This document shows positions 45,561-53,898 of a stretch of 64,000 bases of DNA, piece by piece. Numbering within the stretch: the stretch's first letter is position 1; every line of letters begins with the position of its first letter. The DNA is from Leminorella grimontii ATCC 33999 = DSM 5078. GTDB taxonomy: Bacteria > Pseudomonadota > Gammaproteobacteria > Enterobacterales > Enterobacteriaceae. Under the pieces are notes generated by a model. The model ran no database searches. It was given only the letters and a program-made list of their open reading frames with translations, and was not told where the DNA came from. Made by a program: the position numbers and the translations under genes. The stretch spans positions 124,001 to 188,000 of the forward strand of contig NZ_AUUA01000008.1 in assembly GCF_000439085.1 (NCBI RefSeq), written 5' to 3'.

Positions 45561-45592
45561 GAAAGCCGGCGCCCTGCGGCGTCGGCCTTTTC
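45561..45592. terminator. Terminator between the lipoprotein gene and lgoD
   Basis: GCCGGCGCC at 45565-45573 pairs with GGCGTCGGC at 45578-45586 (one G-T pair), loop CTGC, followed by CTTTTC. It lies between two convergent genes. Confidence 0.82.
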
Positions 45593-45612
45593 ATGCAAAA
45601 AAAGCAGAAGGA

Positions 45613-46629
45613 TTAGTTAAACTCGATAACGCCTTTCAACAGCTGGCGGTTGTTGACGACGTCCTGCTCGTAGCTTTCTCCGATGGTGTCGAAGTTGAAG
45701 CGGTGGGTCAGCATCATGTTCGCGCTAAGCTTGCCTTCGCTCATCAGTCGGCCAACCTTGGCGAAGTCTTCTTTCGTTGCGTTGCGGCTGCCCATCATCG
45801 TGGTCTCTTTCTTGTGGAACTCCGGATCGGAGAAGGAAAGATCGCCTTTGAACAGGCCGACGAAGACGATGGTGCCGCCGTGGCGGATCAGGTTTACGGT
45901 GTTGTTCATCGCAAACTGGTTGCCCGTTGCGTCGATGACCTTGGCCGCCAGCATGCCGTCGAACTGGGCGCGAAGGTCTGCCTCAAAAGAGGCACTGGCA
46001 GGATCGATGACCGCAACGCCCAGTTGCTCCGTCACGTGGGCACGGCGTTCCGGGCTGGTGTCGGCGACGATGACCTTAGCGCCATCGGCTTTGGCAATTG
46101 CCGCAACGCCCAGGCCGATAGGGCCTGCGCCAACCACCAGCACGTGTTCACCCGCCGCGAGCGCGGCGCGGCGAACGGCGTGGGCGCTAATGGCGAAAGG
46201 CTCAATCAGCGCGGCGGCGATGGGATCGACGCCGTCAACGGCAAGCAGGTTGCTGACCGGCACGCTTAAATATTCACAGAATCCGCCGTCCTGATGGACG
46301 CCGATAACGGAGATGTTCTCACAACAGTTTGTCCGGCCGCTCTGGCAGGCGCCGCACTTGCCGCAGGAGAGATAGGGCATGACGGCAACGCGCTGCCCGA
46401 CCTTAAACTGATTAACGCCGGCGCCAAGCGTAGTCACTTCACCGCAGATTTCATGCCCCAGCACGCGCGGATAGCTGAAAAACGGCTGCTTGCCTGACCA
46501 GGCGTGGATGTCGGTGCCGCAGATGCCTACCGCGTTGATTTTAATAACCGCTTCACCGGCGGCGGGAGAGGGAACTTCGCGCTGCTGATAAACCAGTTTG
46601 GTGGGTTCCTGACAAATTAGTGTTTTCAT
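45613..46629 (-). CDS. lgoD: L-galactonate-5-dehydrogenase LgoD (YjjN)
   Basis: A 338-residue zinc alcohol dehydrogenase that oxidises L-galactonate to D-tagaturonate with NAD. The catalytic zinc site is in VGICGTDIHAW and RVLGHEICGE, the structural zinc cysteines are in LSCGKCGACQSGRTNCC, and the Rossmann motif is VVGAGPIGLGVAA. The stretch DPEFHKKETTMMGSRNAT and overall similarity match E. coli LgoD. It is divergent from lgoR. The product tagaturonate is the substrate of UxaB encoded at 50725, so the pathway is complete in this region. Confidence 0.92.
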   Translation of the reverse strand: MKTLICQEPTKLVYQQREVPSPAAGEAVIKINAVGICGTDIHAWSGKQPFFSYPRVLGHEICGEVTTLGAGVNQFKVGQRVAVMPYLSCGKCGACQSGRTNCCENISVIGVHQDGGFCEYLSVPVSNLLAVDGVDPIAAALIEPFAISAHAVRRAALAAGEHVLVVGAGPIGLGVAAIAKADGAKVIVADTSPERRAHVTEQLGVAVIDPASASFEADLRAQFDGMLAAKVIDATGNQFAMNNTVNLIRHGGTIVFVGLFKGDLSFSDPEFHKKETTMMGSRNATKEDFAKVGRLMSEGKLSANMMLTHRFNFDTIGESYEQDVVNNRQLLKGVIEFN

Positions 46630-46776
46630 GTTGATGGTATCCTCGGTTTTTATTCTGTCTTTTTAGTTAAAAAATCGGATTTCTGGTTTTAATTTATTCT
46701 CTTTTGTGACCTAATAACGTTTATTCGGTACTAAATTGGTTTTTAAAGCGGAAAAAAGCAGAGGCGGGAAGAGGGA

Positions 46777-47682
46777 ATGGCACGAACGCAAAACCTGCGG
46801 CAGAACGTAATTAATCAGTTTATTGACGCTATCGGCAATGGACACATTGGCTCACCGCTGCCGTCACAGTCGACCCTGGCGGATATGTACAGCATCAGCC
46901 GCACCACGGTGCGCCACACGCTGGACTATTTGCAGGAGCGGGGCATCTTGGAGAAGGTCGGCAACGACTATGCGATAGTGCGCCAGCCGGAGGATGAAGA
47001 CGGCTTTGACACCATCGCCGAGATGCCGCAGGAGCAGTTGGCCATCTTTGAGCGCGCGTTCTATAAGATGATCCAACAGCGCGAGCTCAAGCCGGGCAGC
47101 ACCTTTACCGAACAGCAGCTGGCCAAGCAGGCCAACGTTAGTCCGACTATCGTGCGCGAATTTCTTCTGCGTTTCTCCCGCTATAATCTGATGGAGAACC
47201 AGCGCCGCGGCCAGTGGAGCATGATGAAGTTTGATCAAAACTACGCTGAAAAGCTGTTTGAACTTCGCGAGCTGCTGGAAACCCACGCGCTGAACCGCTT
47301 TATGAACCTGCCGGAAAGCGATACCCGGTGGGTTCTGGCCAGAGACCTGCTCTATCGCCACCGCCAGTTGAGAGAGACGGTGATGTTCGACTATCGCAAG
47401 TTCTCCCAGCTCGATCATGAGCTGCACGGCCTGATTCTATCTGCGGCTGAAAATCCCTTCTTCAATCAGTCGATTGAGGTGATTACCGTTATTTTCCACT
47501 TCCACTATCAGTGGGACGAGCGGGACCTGAAAGAGCGCAACATTCTTGGGATTGAGGAACACATGGCCATTTTGAGCGCCATGATAAGCCGCAACGATCT
47601 CAGCGCCATGAATGAGCTGAGAAGGCACTTGGATACGGCCAAGCACTCCATGATTCGCTCTATTCGTCAACAAAACGTGTAG
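46777..47682 (+). CDS. lgoR: GntR-family regulator LgoR
   Basis: A 301-residue protein with an N-terminal winged helix (SPLPSQSTLADMYSISRTTV at about 27-46). A second GntR-type segment carries TEQQLAKQANVSPTIVREFL, and an all-helical FCD effector domain (LFELRELLETHALNRFM) follows. It resembles E. coli LgoR (YjjM) throughout, including FHFHYQWDERDLKERNI. E. coli LgoR controls L-galactonate use. It is divergent from lgoD with about 150 bp between them, where its operator is expected. Confidence 0.92.
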   Translation: MARTQNLRQNVINQFIDAIGNGHIGSPLPSQSTLADMYSISRTTVRHTLDYLQERGILEKVGNDYAIVRQPEDEDGFDTIAEMPQEQLAIFERAFYKMIQQRELKPGSTFTEQQLAKQANVSPTIVREFLLRFSRYNLMENQRRGQWSMMKFDQNYAEKLFELRELLETHALNRFMNLPESDTRWVLARDLLYRHRQLRETVMFDYRKFSQLDHELHGLILSAAENPFFNQSIEVITVIFHFHYQWDERDLKERNILGIEEHMAILSAMISRNDLSAMNELRRHLDTAKHSMIRSIRQQNV

Positions 47683-48029
47683 CGTCGGCCGTTTTGGCTC
47701 GGCGACCGGCTCTTCACGCTTAATATCCCCATCGGGCGGGAAGCGTATGCTTTTCGCCTTCTTGCCTTGTTTGCGGCACAGCTCTCTTTTTTTCGTGTTC
47801 ATGGCCTGAACGTTACTTTTCTTAGGGAAATATCCCGCATTTTCAATACGGTTTTGAAAAACGGTAGGGCAGCCCGCTCTCTTTTAAGCTCTAATTTCTT
47901 TCAGGGCTTGGTGCATAAAAGAAGTGCGCTAAGCCTTTCAAATTCATGCTGCAACGAAAAGGAGGCGAAGCTATACTGATGGGAATCTATTTGACACCAC
48001 GTTTGACACCACAAAAAGAGGCGGTCTGG
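47683..48029. promoter_or_regulatory. Intergenic region before the toxin-antitoxin pair
   Basis: 347 bp without a convincing gene. TATACT at 47972-47977 could be the -10 of the antitoxin promoter. A tandem direct repeat follows and is listed separately. No clear lgoR terminator was seen. Confidence 0.4.
47990..48012 (+). repeat. Tandem direct repeat in the antitoxin promoter region
   Basis: TTTGACACCAC occurs twice, at 47990-48000 and 48002-48012, one base apart. It lies just downstream of a TATACT box and 18 bp before the antitoxin start. This is where an antitoxin-toxin complex often binds to repress its own promoter, so an operator role is likely but inferred. Confidence 0.55.
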
Positions 48030-48317
48030 ATGAACAGCACGATCCATTTTCGCATTGATGAAGAGACCAAGCGCCTGGCCATGAAGGCCGCCGAGCGGCA
48101 GCAGACCAGCCTGACCGATCTTCTTCGCCGCAGGGCAGAGGAGCTGGCCGAAGAGGAGCGTAAGCTTCAGAGCAATGCGCATGAAGTCTGGTTGGAAAAT
48201 CAGGTTCAGGAAGCCTTTGCTCGCTATGATGCAGGACAAGGGCAGTTCATTGACGATGAGGAAATGACGCGGAAAATGGCAGAACTGAGAGCGCTGGCCG
48301 AACGGGGCGAACGGTGA
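48030..48317 (+). CDS. RelB/DinJ-type antitoxin
   Basis: A 95-residue protein with an N-terminal ribbon-helix-helix (MNSTIHFRIDEETKRLAMKA) and a charged C-terminal helix (EEMTRKMAELRALAERGER) of the kind that wraps a RelE-fold toxin. The start at 48030 follows GAGG at 48018-48021; a longer frame from 47946 reads through the direct repeats and is less likely. Its stop overlaps the toxin start (GTGA), the usual arrangement of a type II pair. Confidence 0.85.
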   Translation: MNSTIHFRIDEETKRLAMKAAERQQTSLTDLLRRRAEELAEEERKLQSNAHEVWLENQVQEAFARYDAGQGQFIDDEEMTRKMAELRALAERGER

Positions 48318-48598
48318 CGTGCGCCGTTTTTTGGGAACGCCGGGCGCAGCAGGACAGAGAGGATATCTGGCTATATTTGTACAAAGAGGCCGGTTTGCGC
48401 GTTGCGGACGCAACGGATAAGCGGTTTTACGAGGCCGTCGACCTGCTGAAGGCGAACCCCCACATGGGCGTGGAAACCGATCGTCCATATGGGCGCAGGC
48501 TGGCGCTGGCCCAGCTGCCGTTTGTCATTGTGTACGCGACAAAGCCAGGCGAAGTGCACATTCTGCGGCTGCTGCATACATCCAGAAAGCCGGCGTAA
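48314..48598 (+). CDS. RelE/ParE-family toxin
   Basis: A 94-residue protein of the RelE/ParE fold. It has AVFWERRAQQDREDIWLYL (N-terminal helices), the MGVETDRPYGRRLALAQLPFVIVYAT strands and a HILRLLHTSRKP C-terminus that carries the family's conserved arginine. It starts with GTG overlapping the antitoxin stop. Whether it cleaves mRNA (RelE) or poisons gyrase (ParE) cannot be told; the RLLHTSRKP end is nearer to ParE-type proteins. Confidence 0.85.
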   Translation: MTCAVFWERRAQQDREDIWLYLYKEAGLRVADATDKRFYEAVDLLKANPHMGVETDRPYGRRLALAQLPFVIVYATKPGEVHILRLLHTSRKPA

Positions 48599-48662
48599 GA
48601 ATAGCGCCGCGCCCTAATACCTCAGGCGCAACGCTTTTCCGTTAGGGTAACCAAATACGCTG

Positions 48663-50153
48663 TTAAAGCGTTACGCCGCTTTTAAAGATCGCAAGCTCCC
48701 TAAAGTCGTTTTTCTCATTGCGAGCGAGGCGTTCGCCGCTGGCGATTTGGCGGATAAGCTCAACGAACTCGGCGAGCGTGTCCTCCATGGTTTTATCGTA
48801 CACCAGCTGGCCTGCATCAAAGTCTATCCAGTGCGGCTTGCGCTGGGCCAAATCGCTGTTGGTGGCGATTTTTACCGTTGGCACGAATCCGCCGTAGGGG
48901 GTTCCCCGCCCGGTGCTGAACAGCACCATATGGCAGCCGGCGGCGGCCAGTGCGGAGGTCGCGACGGCGTCGTTGCCGGGCGCGCTGAGCAGGCTAAGCC
49001 CCGGTTTTTTCAGCCTGTCACCGTAGTTCAGGATGTCGACGACCGGTGAGTCGCCTGCCTTTTGGGTGCAGCCGAGAGACTTGTCCTCCAGCGTGGAAAT
49101 GCCGCCCTTCTTGTTGCCCGGCGAAGGGTTTTCGTAAATGGGCTGACGGTGGTCGATAAAGTAGCGCTTGAAGTCGTTGACCATCTTCACCGCCTGTTCA
49201 AACGTATCCCGATCGCGGCAGCGGGAGAACAGGATGTGCTCTGCGCCGAACATTTCCGGTACTTCGGTCAGCACGCTGCTGCCGCCGAAAGAAATCAGGT
49301 AGTCGGAGAACTTCCCCAGCAGTGGGTTAGCGGTAACGCCGGAAAGACCGTCGGAGCCGCCGCACTCGAGGCCGACGCGAAGTTTGCCGATGGAAACGGC
49401 CTCTCTGCGGTCGTTTTTCATCGTCCGGTAAATGTCTTTCAGGTGGCTAAGCCCCGCTTCGACCTCGTCGTTTTCCTGCTGGGCTATCATATAGTGGACG
49501 CGCTGTGCATCCACGTCGCCGACAAGCTCCCGGAAGGCATCGACCTGGTTGTTCTCGCAGCCTAGCCCGATGACCAGCGCGCCGCCTGCGTTCGGATGAT
49601 GCACCATGTCGGCCAGAATGCGGCGGGTATTTTCGTGATCGTCGCCAAGCTGAGAGCAGCCGTAGGGGTGGGTAAACAGATAGACGCCGTCAATGCCCTC
49701 GGTGCCGACTTCGGCTTTGAATCGTTCGATAATCTGCCTGGCGATGGCGTTAACGCAGCCGACGGTTGGGATCACCCAAAGTTCGTTACGAATACCGATA
49801 TCGCCGTTTGCCCGCGGATAGGCCTGAATGTTCACTTCCGGCAGTGAGACCTGAACGTGAGGGAACTCGGGCGCGTATTCATAGCTGAGCCCGTCTTTCA
49901 GCAGCGTTTTCAGATTGTGGGTGTGCACCAGCTCGCCTGCGCCGATAGGGGCGATGGCTTCGCCGATGGGGCTGCCGTACTTAATGATGGGATCGCGGAC
50001 GTTAATTGCAAACAGCGCGATTTTCCCACCTTTATCGATATCTTCTTGTAAAACCAGCGTCCGGCCGCCCACCTCCAGCGACGTCCCCTTGGCGAGCGGC
50101 TGAAGGGCCAGCACGACGGAATCGGCTGGGTGGATAAGAATATGCGTTTTCAT
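48663..50153 (-). CDS. uxaA: Altronate dehydratase UxaA
   Basis: A 496-residue enzyme that dehydrates D-altronate to 2-keto-3-deoxygluconate. It has an N-terminal SAF domain (about 1-95, KTHILIHPADSVVLALQPL) and the UxaA core, with HPYGCSQLGDDHENTRR, GLGCENNQVDA, GLECGGSDGLSGVTANP and FSTGRGTPYGGFVPT. Length matches E. coli UxaA (495). It is divergent from uxaB, unlike the uxaCA operon of E. coli; uxaC is not in the window. Confidence 0.95.
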   Translation of the reverse strand: MKTHILIHPADSVVLALQPLAKGTSLEVGGRTLVLQEDIDKGGKIALFAINVRDPIIKYGSPIGEAIAPIGAGELVHTHNLKTLLKDGLSYEYAPEFPHVQVSLPEVNIQAYPRANGDIGIRNELWVIPTVGCVNAIARQIIERFKAEVGTEGIDGVYLFTHPYGCSQLGDDHENTRRILADMVHHPNAGGALVIGLGCENNQVDAFRELVGDVDAQRVHYMIAQQENDEVEAGLSHLKDIYRTMKNDRREAVSIGKLRVGLECGGSDGLSGVTANPLLGKFSDYLISFGGSSVLTEVPEMFGAEHILFSRCRDRDTFEQAVKMVNDFKRYFIDHRQPIYENPSPGNKKGGISTLEDKSLGCTQKAGDSPVVDILNYGDRLKKPGLSLLSAPGNDAVATSALAAAGCHMVLFSTGRGTPYGGFVPTVKIATNSDLAQRKPHWIDFDAGQLVYDKTMEDTLAEFVELIRQIASGERLARNEKNDFRELAIFKSGVTL

Positions 50154-50724
50154 TTAAACAAAGCCTCAACAAGGAATGAATATAGACGTCACTTCCTTGC
50201 CCAACGAAAATATTCTAGCTCGCTTTTCTGGATTTTATCAATTTAAAAACATCGAATATTCCTTTTGTCGGTAAAAAGAAGTTGTAAAGGCAATGGAGGA
50301 TTTGTGTAGCATTTTTACTTGTTTTCAGCGGGGTTAGGAGGCATCTATCGTCGATTTAGAGAGTTTAATCGTTTTATTTTCAGTTGGTTGTAACGTTTCA
50401 GCATCCATTTTAGCGAGTGATAGGGCGCGCCGCCTTATAGTTTTTTCTTATCGACTCATTAACTATTTTCCATCCCATTGGCTGTTTTTTAACAAATAAA
50501 AGCGGATTAAAAACAGCAAAACAAAATCTATCGCACGATCTTGAAACAAGAAAATCTCAAACCCGGATCGCTCCATCTACTCTTCACCCATCAGGTGTCC
50601 TTGCCCAACAGCAAATAAAATAAACTTGATTATATTTACCCAGAATAATTTGAGTCGCATGACAAAACGCCTATAGCGGCTTGAAGCGTGGCGGGTATAA
50701 AAAAGAATAAGGAAGGATTGAGAG
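50154..50724. promoter_or_regulatory. Divergent uxaA/uxaB regulatory region
   Basis: 571 bp of AT-rich DNA between the divergent uxaA and uxaB genes, which should contain promoters and operators for both. No ExuR/UxuR-like palindrome was confidently found by eye. The uxaB start has AAGGAAGGA upstream. Confidence 0.45.
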
Positions 50725-52167
50725 ATGCAGCGTAACTTAAATCGGCAGGATTTCCCCAAGGCCCGCTACCCGGAGAAAATCGTTCAGTTTGGCGAAGGTA
50801 ACTTTCTACGCGCTTTTATCGACTGGATGGTCGATATTCTGAATGAAAAAACCGACTTCAACAGCGGTATTACCGTTGTGCGCCCAATTGATACGCCGCA
50901 GCCCAAGCTTGATGAGCAGGACGGACTTTATACCGCCGTCATTCGCGGCCTTAATGAACAGGGACAGCCGGTTGCCGAGCCGCGCCTGATTAGCTCTATC
51001 AATCGGGAAATTGCCGTTTATAAAGAGTTTGGCGACTATCTGGCCTGCGCCGAGAATCCTGAACTTGAGTGGATTTTCTCTAACACCACTGAAGCCGGCA
51101 TCTGCTATAGCGATAGCGACAGCTATGACGACTGCCCGCCGGCGACCTTCCCCGCCAAGCTGACGCGCTTTTTGCACCACCGCTTTACCCACTTTAACGG
51201 CGCGAGCGACAAGGGGCTGATTATCGTTCCCTGCGAGCTTATCGATTACAACGGCGAGAAGCTGAAAGAATACGTGCTGGCCTACGCCCGCCGCTGGCAG
51301 CTGGGCGATGCGTTTATCGGCTGGGTTAATCAGAACAACACCTTCTGCTCTACGCTGGTTGATCGCATTGTTACCGGTTACCCTCACGCAGAAATCGAGA
51401 AGCTGGAGCAAGAGTTCGGCTATCGCGATCGCTTTATGGTGACGGCGGAATACTTCTATCTGTTCGTTATTCAGGGGCCGCAGTGGCTGAGAGAAAAGCT
51501 GAAGCTTGACCAGGTCGCCCTGAATATCCACATTGTGGACGACATCAAGCCCTACAAAGAGCGCAAGGTCAGCATTCTGAACGGCGCACATACCGCGATG
51601 GTGCCGGTTGCCTATCTCGCCGGTTTGCGCACCGTGGGCGAGTCTATGGCCGATCCGGTGATTTCTTCGTTTATTAATCGACTATTGAATCAGGAAGTGA
51701 TCCCGACGCTCTCTTTAGAGCCGTCAGAGCTGCAGCAGTTTGCTAAAGACGTTATCGCTCGCTTCAATAACCCCTATATTCGCCATGAGCTGCAGGCCAT
51801 TTCGCTTAATTCGCTAACCAAGTTTAAGACGCGCCTGCTGCCTCAGCTGTTGACCTACAGCCATCGCTTTGGCAAGCCGCCGGTACACATCGCCGCCGCA
51901 TTGGCTGCGCTTATCCTCTTTTACCGCGGAGAATTCCGGGGCGAGACGATTCCACTGTCGGACGATCGCCATCTGCTTGAGCGTTTTGAGGCGTGGAAGC
52001 CGCTGTATGACGCCGATCCTCGCGAGCTGGTGCAAAACGTGCTGGCGATGTCAGATCTGTGGGAAAGCGATCTTAACCAACTTCCCGGCCTGACGGATGC
52101 GGTGAGCGGGACGCTGGTCCGTTTTAGTGAGCAAGGTATCAAGAGCGTTATCGAGAAGTTGCAATAA
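50725..52167 (+). CDS. uxaB: Tagaturonate reductase (altronate oxidoreductase) UxaB
   Basis: A 480-residue NAD-dependent mannitol-dehydrogenase-family enzyme that reduces D-tagaturonate to D-altronate. IVQFGEGNFLRAFIDWMVD at the N-terminus is the nucleotide-binding start typical of this family. IVPCELIDYNGEKLKEYV, GWVNQNNTFCSTLVDRIV and ERKVSILNGAHTAMVPVAYL carry the active-site region. It links LgoD to UxaA. The TRAP transporter genes follow on the same strand after 133 bp. Confidence 0.95.
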   Translation: MQRNLNRQDFPKARYPEKIVQFGEGNFLRAFIDWMVDILNEKTDFNSGITVVRPIDTPQPKLDEQDGLYTAVIRGLNEQGQPVAEPRLISSINREIAVYKEFGDYLACAENPELEWIFSNTTEAGICYSDSDSYDDCPPATFPAKLTRFLHHRFTHFNGASDKGLIIVPCELIDYNGEKLKEYVLAYARRWQLGDAFIGWVNQNNTFCSTLVDRIVTGYPHAEIEKLEQEFGYRDRFMVTAEYFYLFVIQGPQWLREKLKLDQVALNIHIVDDIKPYKERKVSILNGAHTAMVPVAYLAGLRTVGESMADPVISSFINRLLNQEVIPTLSLEPSELQQFAKDVIARFNNPYIRHELQAISLNSLTKFKTRLLPQLLTYSHRFGKPPVHIAAALAALILFYRGEFRGETIPLSDDRHLLERFEAWKPLYDADPRELVQNVLAMSDLWESDLNQLPGLTDAVSGTLVRFSEQGIKSVIEKLQ

Positions 52168-52225
52168 GATCAGACTGTGTCTTAATCGTGCCCCGTAAAA
52201 CGGGCGCTTCTGTACCACCCTGAAT

Positions 52226-52246
52226 CCGCCGTCGTTCAGACGGCGG
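52226..52246 (+). terminator. Intercistronic hairpin between uxaB and dctP
   Basis: CCGCCGTC at 52226-52233 and GACGGCGG at 52239-52246 form a perfect 8-bp stem with loop GTTCA. There is no T run, so it may stabilise or attenuate the mRNA more than end it. A weaker CCCGT/ACGGG hairpin precedes it at about 52192-52204. Confidence 0.4.
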
Positions 52247-52300
52247 CCAACGCAAAGAGGTCAGCCGCGCGCAGGCCTCCGGATCTGGAGAACGATAATA

Positions 52301-53308
52301 ATGAAATTGTTTAACACCAAAGGCAAAAAACTCTTAGCAATGGCGCTCGGCGCAACCCTCGCCGTCGCCAGCTTCAGCGGTTCCGCGCTTGCCGCGGCTA
52401 AGTACACGCTGAAAGTGGCTTATGAAAATAACCCGGGAGAGCCGTTCGATTTGGCGATCCGCGAGTGGGCCAAGCTGTTTAACGAAAAAACCAACGGTCA
52501 GGGTGAACTGGTACCTTATCCAAGCTCCCAGCTGGGCTCTAAAAAAGACGTTATTGAACAGATGAAGCTGGGCAGCCCGGTTATCACGCTGGCGGACGGC
52601 GCATTTTTCTCCGACTACGTGCCGGACTTCGGCATCATGTTCGGCCCCTATCTGGGCAGCAGCTATAAGGATATCTACAAGCTGAACGCCTCTGACTGGT
52701 ACAAGGACTTAGAAAACAAGCTGGACGCCAAGGGCCTGCACATCGTCACCAAAGACTGGCTGTACGGTACGCGCCACATGCTGACCAACAAGATGGTGAA
52801 GACGCCTGAAGATTTGAAAGGCCTGAAGATCCGCGTTCCTAACAACCGCATTCAGATTGAAGGCATCAAGGCCATGGGCGCCACGCCTACGCCTCTGCCG
52901 CTGGCTGAAGTGTACACCGCGCTGAACCTGAAGGTGATCGACGGCGCAGAGAACCCGATCCCGGTGCTGTATGGCCAAAAGCACTATGAAGTCGCCAAGT
53001 TCCTTATCCTGACCGGTCACGTAGAGAACGTCACCAACCTGGTGATGGGCAGCAAAACCTTCAAGAAGCTGCCGCCTGAAATTCAGACCGCGCTGGTTGA
53101 ATCCGGCGATCAGGCAGGTGCGTTCCTGACCGATCTGGTGCTGAAGCAGGAGCAGGAAACCATTGAGAAAATGAAGAAAGAGGGTGTGACGGTGGTTGAA
53201 GTAGACCGCAACCTGTTTAAAGAAACGTCCAAGCCTTTCTACGGCAAGTTCCCCGAGTGGACGCCGGGCCTGTACGATAAAACGCAAGAAATCATTAATA
53301 AGCAATAA
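52301..53308 (+). CDS. dctP: TRAP transporter substrate-binding protein (DctP)
   Basis: A 335-residue periplasmic protein with a signal peptide ending SGSALAA. The DctP fold is recognisable from NPGEPFDLAIREWAKLFNEKT, SSQLGSKKDVIEQMKLG, the LKGLKIRVPNN strand with its carboxylate-binding Arg, and DGAENPIPVLYGQKHYEVAKFL. The bound ligand is a carboxylate. Its place after uxaB and near lgoD and uxaA suggests L-galactonate, galacturonate or a relative. In E. coli these acids use MFS carriers (LgoT, ExuT), which are absent here. Confidence 0.93.
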   Translation: MKLFNTKGKKLLAMALGATLAVASFSGSALAAAKYTLKVAYENNPGEPFDLAIREWAKLFNEKTNGQGELVPYPSSQLGSKKDVIEQMKLGSPVITLADGAFFSDYVPDFGIMFGPYLGSSYKDIYKLNASDWYKDLENKLDAKGLHIVTKDWLYGTRHMLTNKMVKTPEDLKGLKIRVPNNRIQIEGIKAMGATPTPLPLAEVYTALNLKVIDGAENPIPVLYGQKHYEVAKFLILTGHVENVTNLVMGSKTFKKLPPEIQTALVESGDQAGAFLTDLVLKQEQETIEKMKKEGVTVVEVDRNLFKETSKPFYGKFPEWTPGLYDKTQEIINKQ

Positions 53309-53316
53309 GTTAGTAT

Positions 53317-53358
53317 GGGGCCGCGGAACTGTTGGAAATCGGCATCGCGGCCCCCTTT
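53317..53358 (+). terminator. Intercistronic hairpin between dctP and dctQ
   Basis: GGGGCCGCG at 53317-53325 and CGCGGCCCC at 53346-53354 form a perfect 9-bp GC stem, followed by CTTTAC. The weak T run suggests partial termination or mRNA protection, which would make more binding protein than membrane subunits. Confidence 0.65.
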
Positions 53359-53418
53359 ACCACCAACTAAAACAATCATAACGCGTCCAGTGAGTCTGGA
53401 AGTTATGAGGGGTGTCTT

Positions 53419-53898
53419 ATGTTCAGGGTGTTAGGAAAAATTACCGATGCGCTGGCGGCTTTAGCCGTTATTGGTATCGTCGGTATCACCGTTGTTGCGG
53501 TGTTCATGCGCTGGCTGTTAAACGATCCTCTGGTGTGGGGAGAGGAAGTTCTGATCGTCTGCTATATCTGGATGATCATGCTGGGCGCAGCGTCCGCCAT
53601 GCGTAAGCGTATGCACGTCAGCATTGACGCCTTTACGTCAATGTTGCCGCCGAGAGGGCAGGCGCTTTTCGCGATTATTACCGATCTGATTTCTATCGTA
53701 GCGCTGGCGATCTTTGGCTATTTGGGTTACGAGCTGGCTGAGATTGCGGAAGACAAGCTGACGTCGATTCTGGCCATTTCCTATTTCTATATCGATATCG
53801 CCGTACCGATCGGCGCGTTTGTGATGGTGTTGTTCTGCCTTCAGCACCTCTATCAGGATATTAAAAAGCTGATAAATGGGGATACGTTATGTCAGTAG
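53419..53898 (+). CDS. dctQ: TRAP transporter small permease (DctQ)
   Basis: A 159-residue protein with four hydrophobic segments. The DctQ marks are FMRWLLNDPLVWGEEVLIVCYIWMIMLGA-type sequence across helices 1-2 and AMRKRMHVSIDAF after helix 2. It pairs with DctM to form the sodium-driven membrane unit. It overlaps dctM by 10 bp and follows dctP after an intercistronic hairpin. Confidence 0.93.
   Translation: MFRVLGKITDALAALAVIGIVGITVVAVFMRWLLNDPLVWGEEVLIVCYIWMIMLGAASAMRKRMHVSIDAFTSMLPPRGQALFAIITDLISIVALAIFGYLGYELAEIAEDKLTSILAISYFYIDIAVPIGAFVMVLFCLQHLYQDIKKLINGDTLCQ

Noticed and set aside
45559-46269. 236-codon plus-strand frame
   Set aside because: Antisense to lgoD and starting within the terminator; no family support.
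47990-48012. Two TTGACA sequences as -35 boxes
   Set aside because: Both direct repeats contain TTGACA, but no -10-like hexamer lies at 16-18 bp from either. A repeat operator next to the TATACT box is the better reading.
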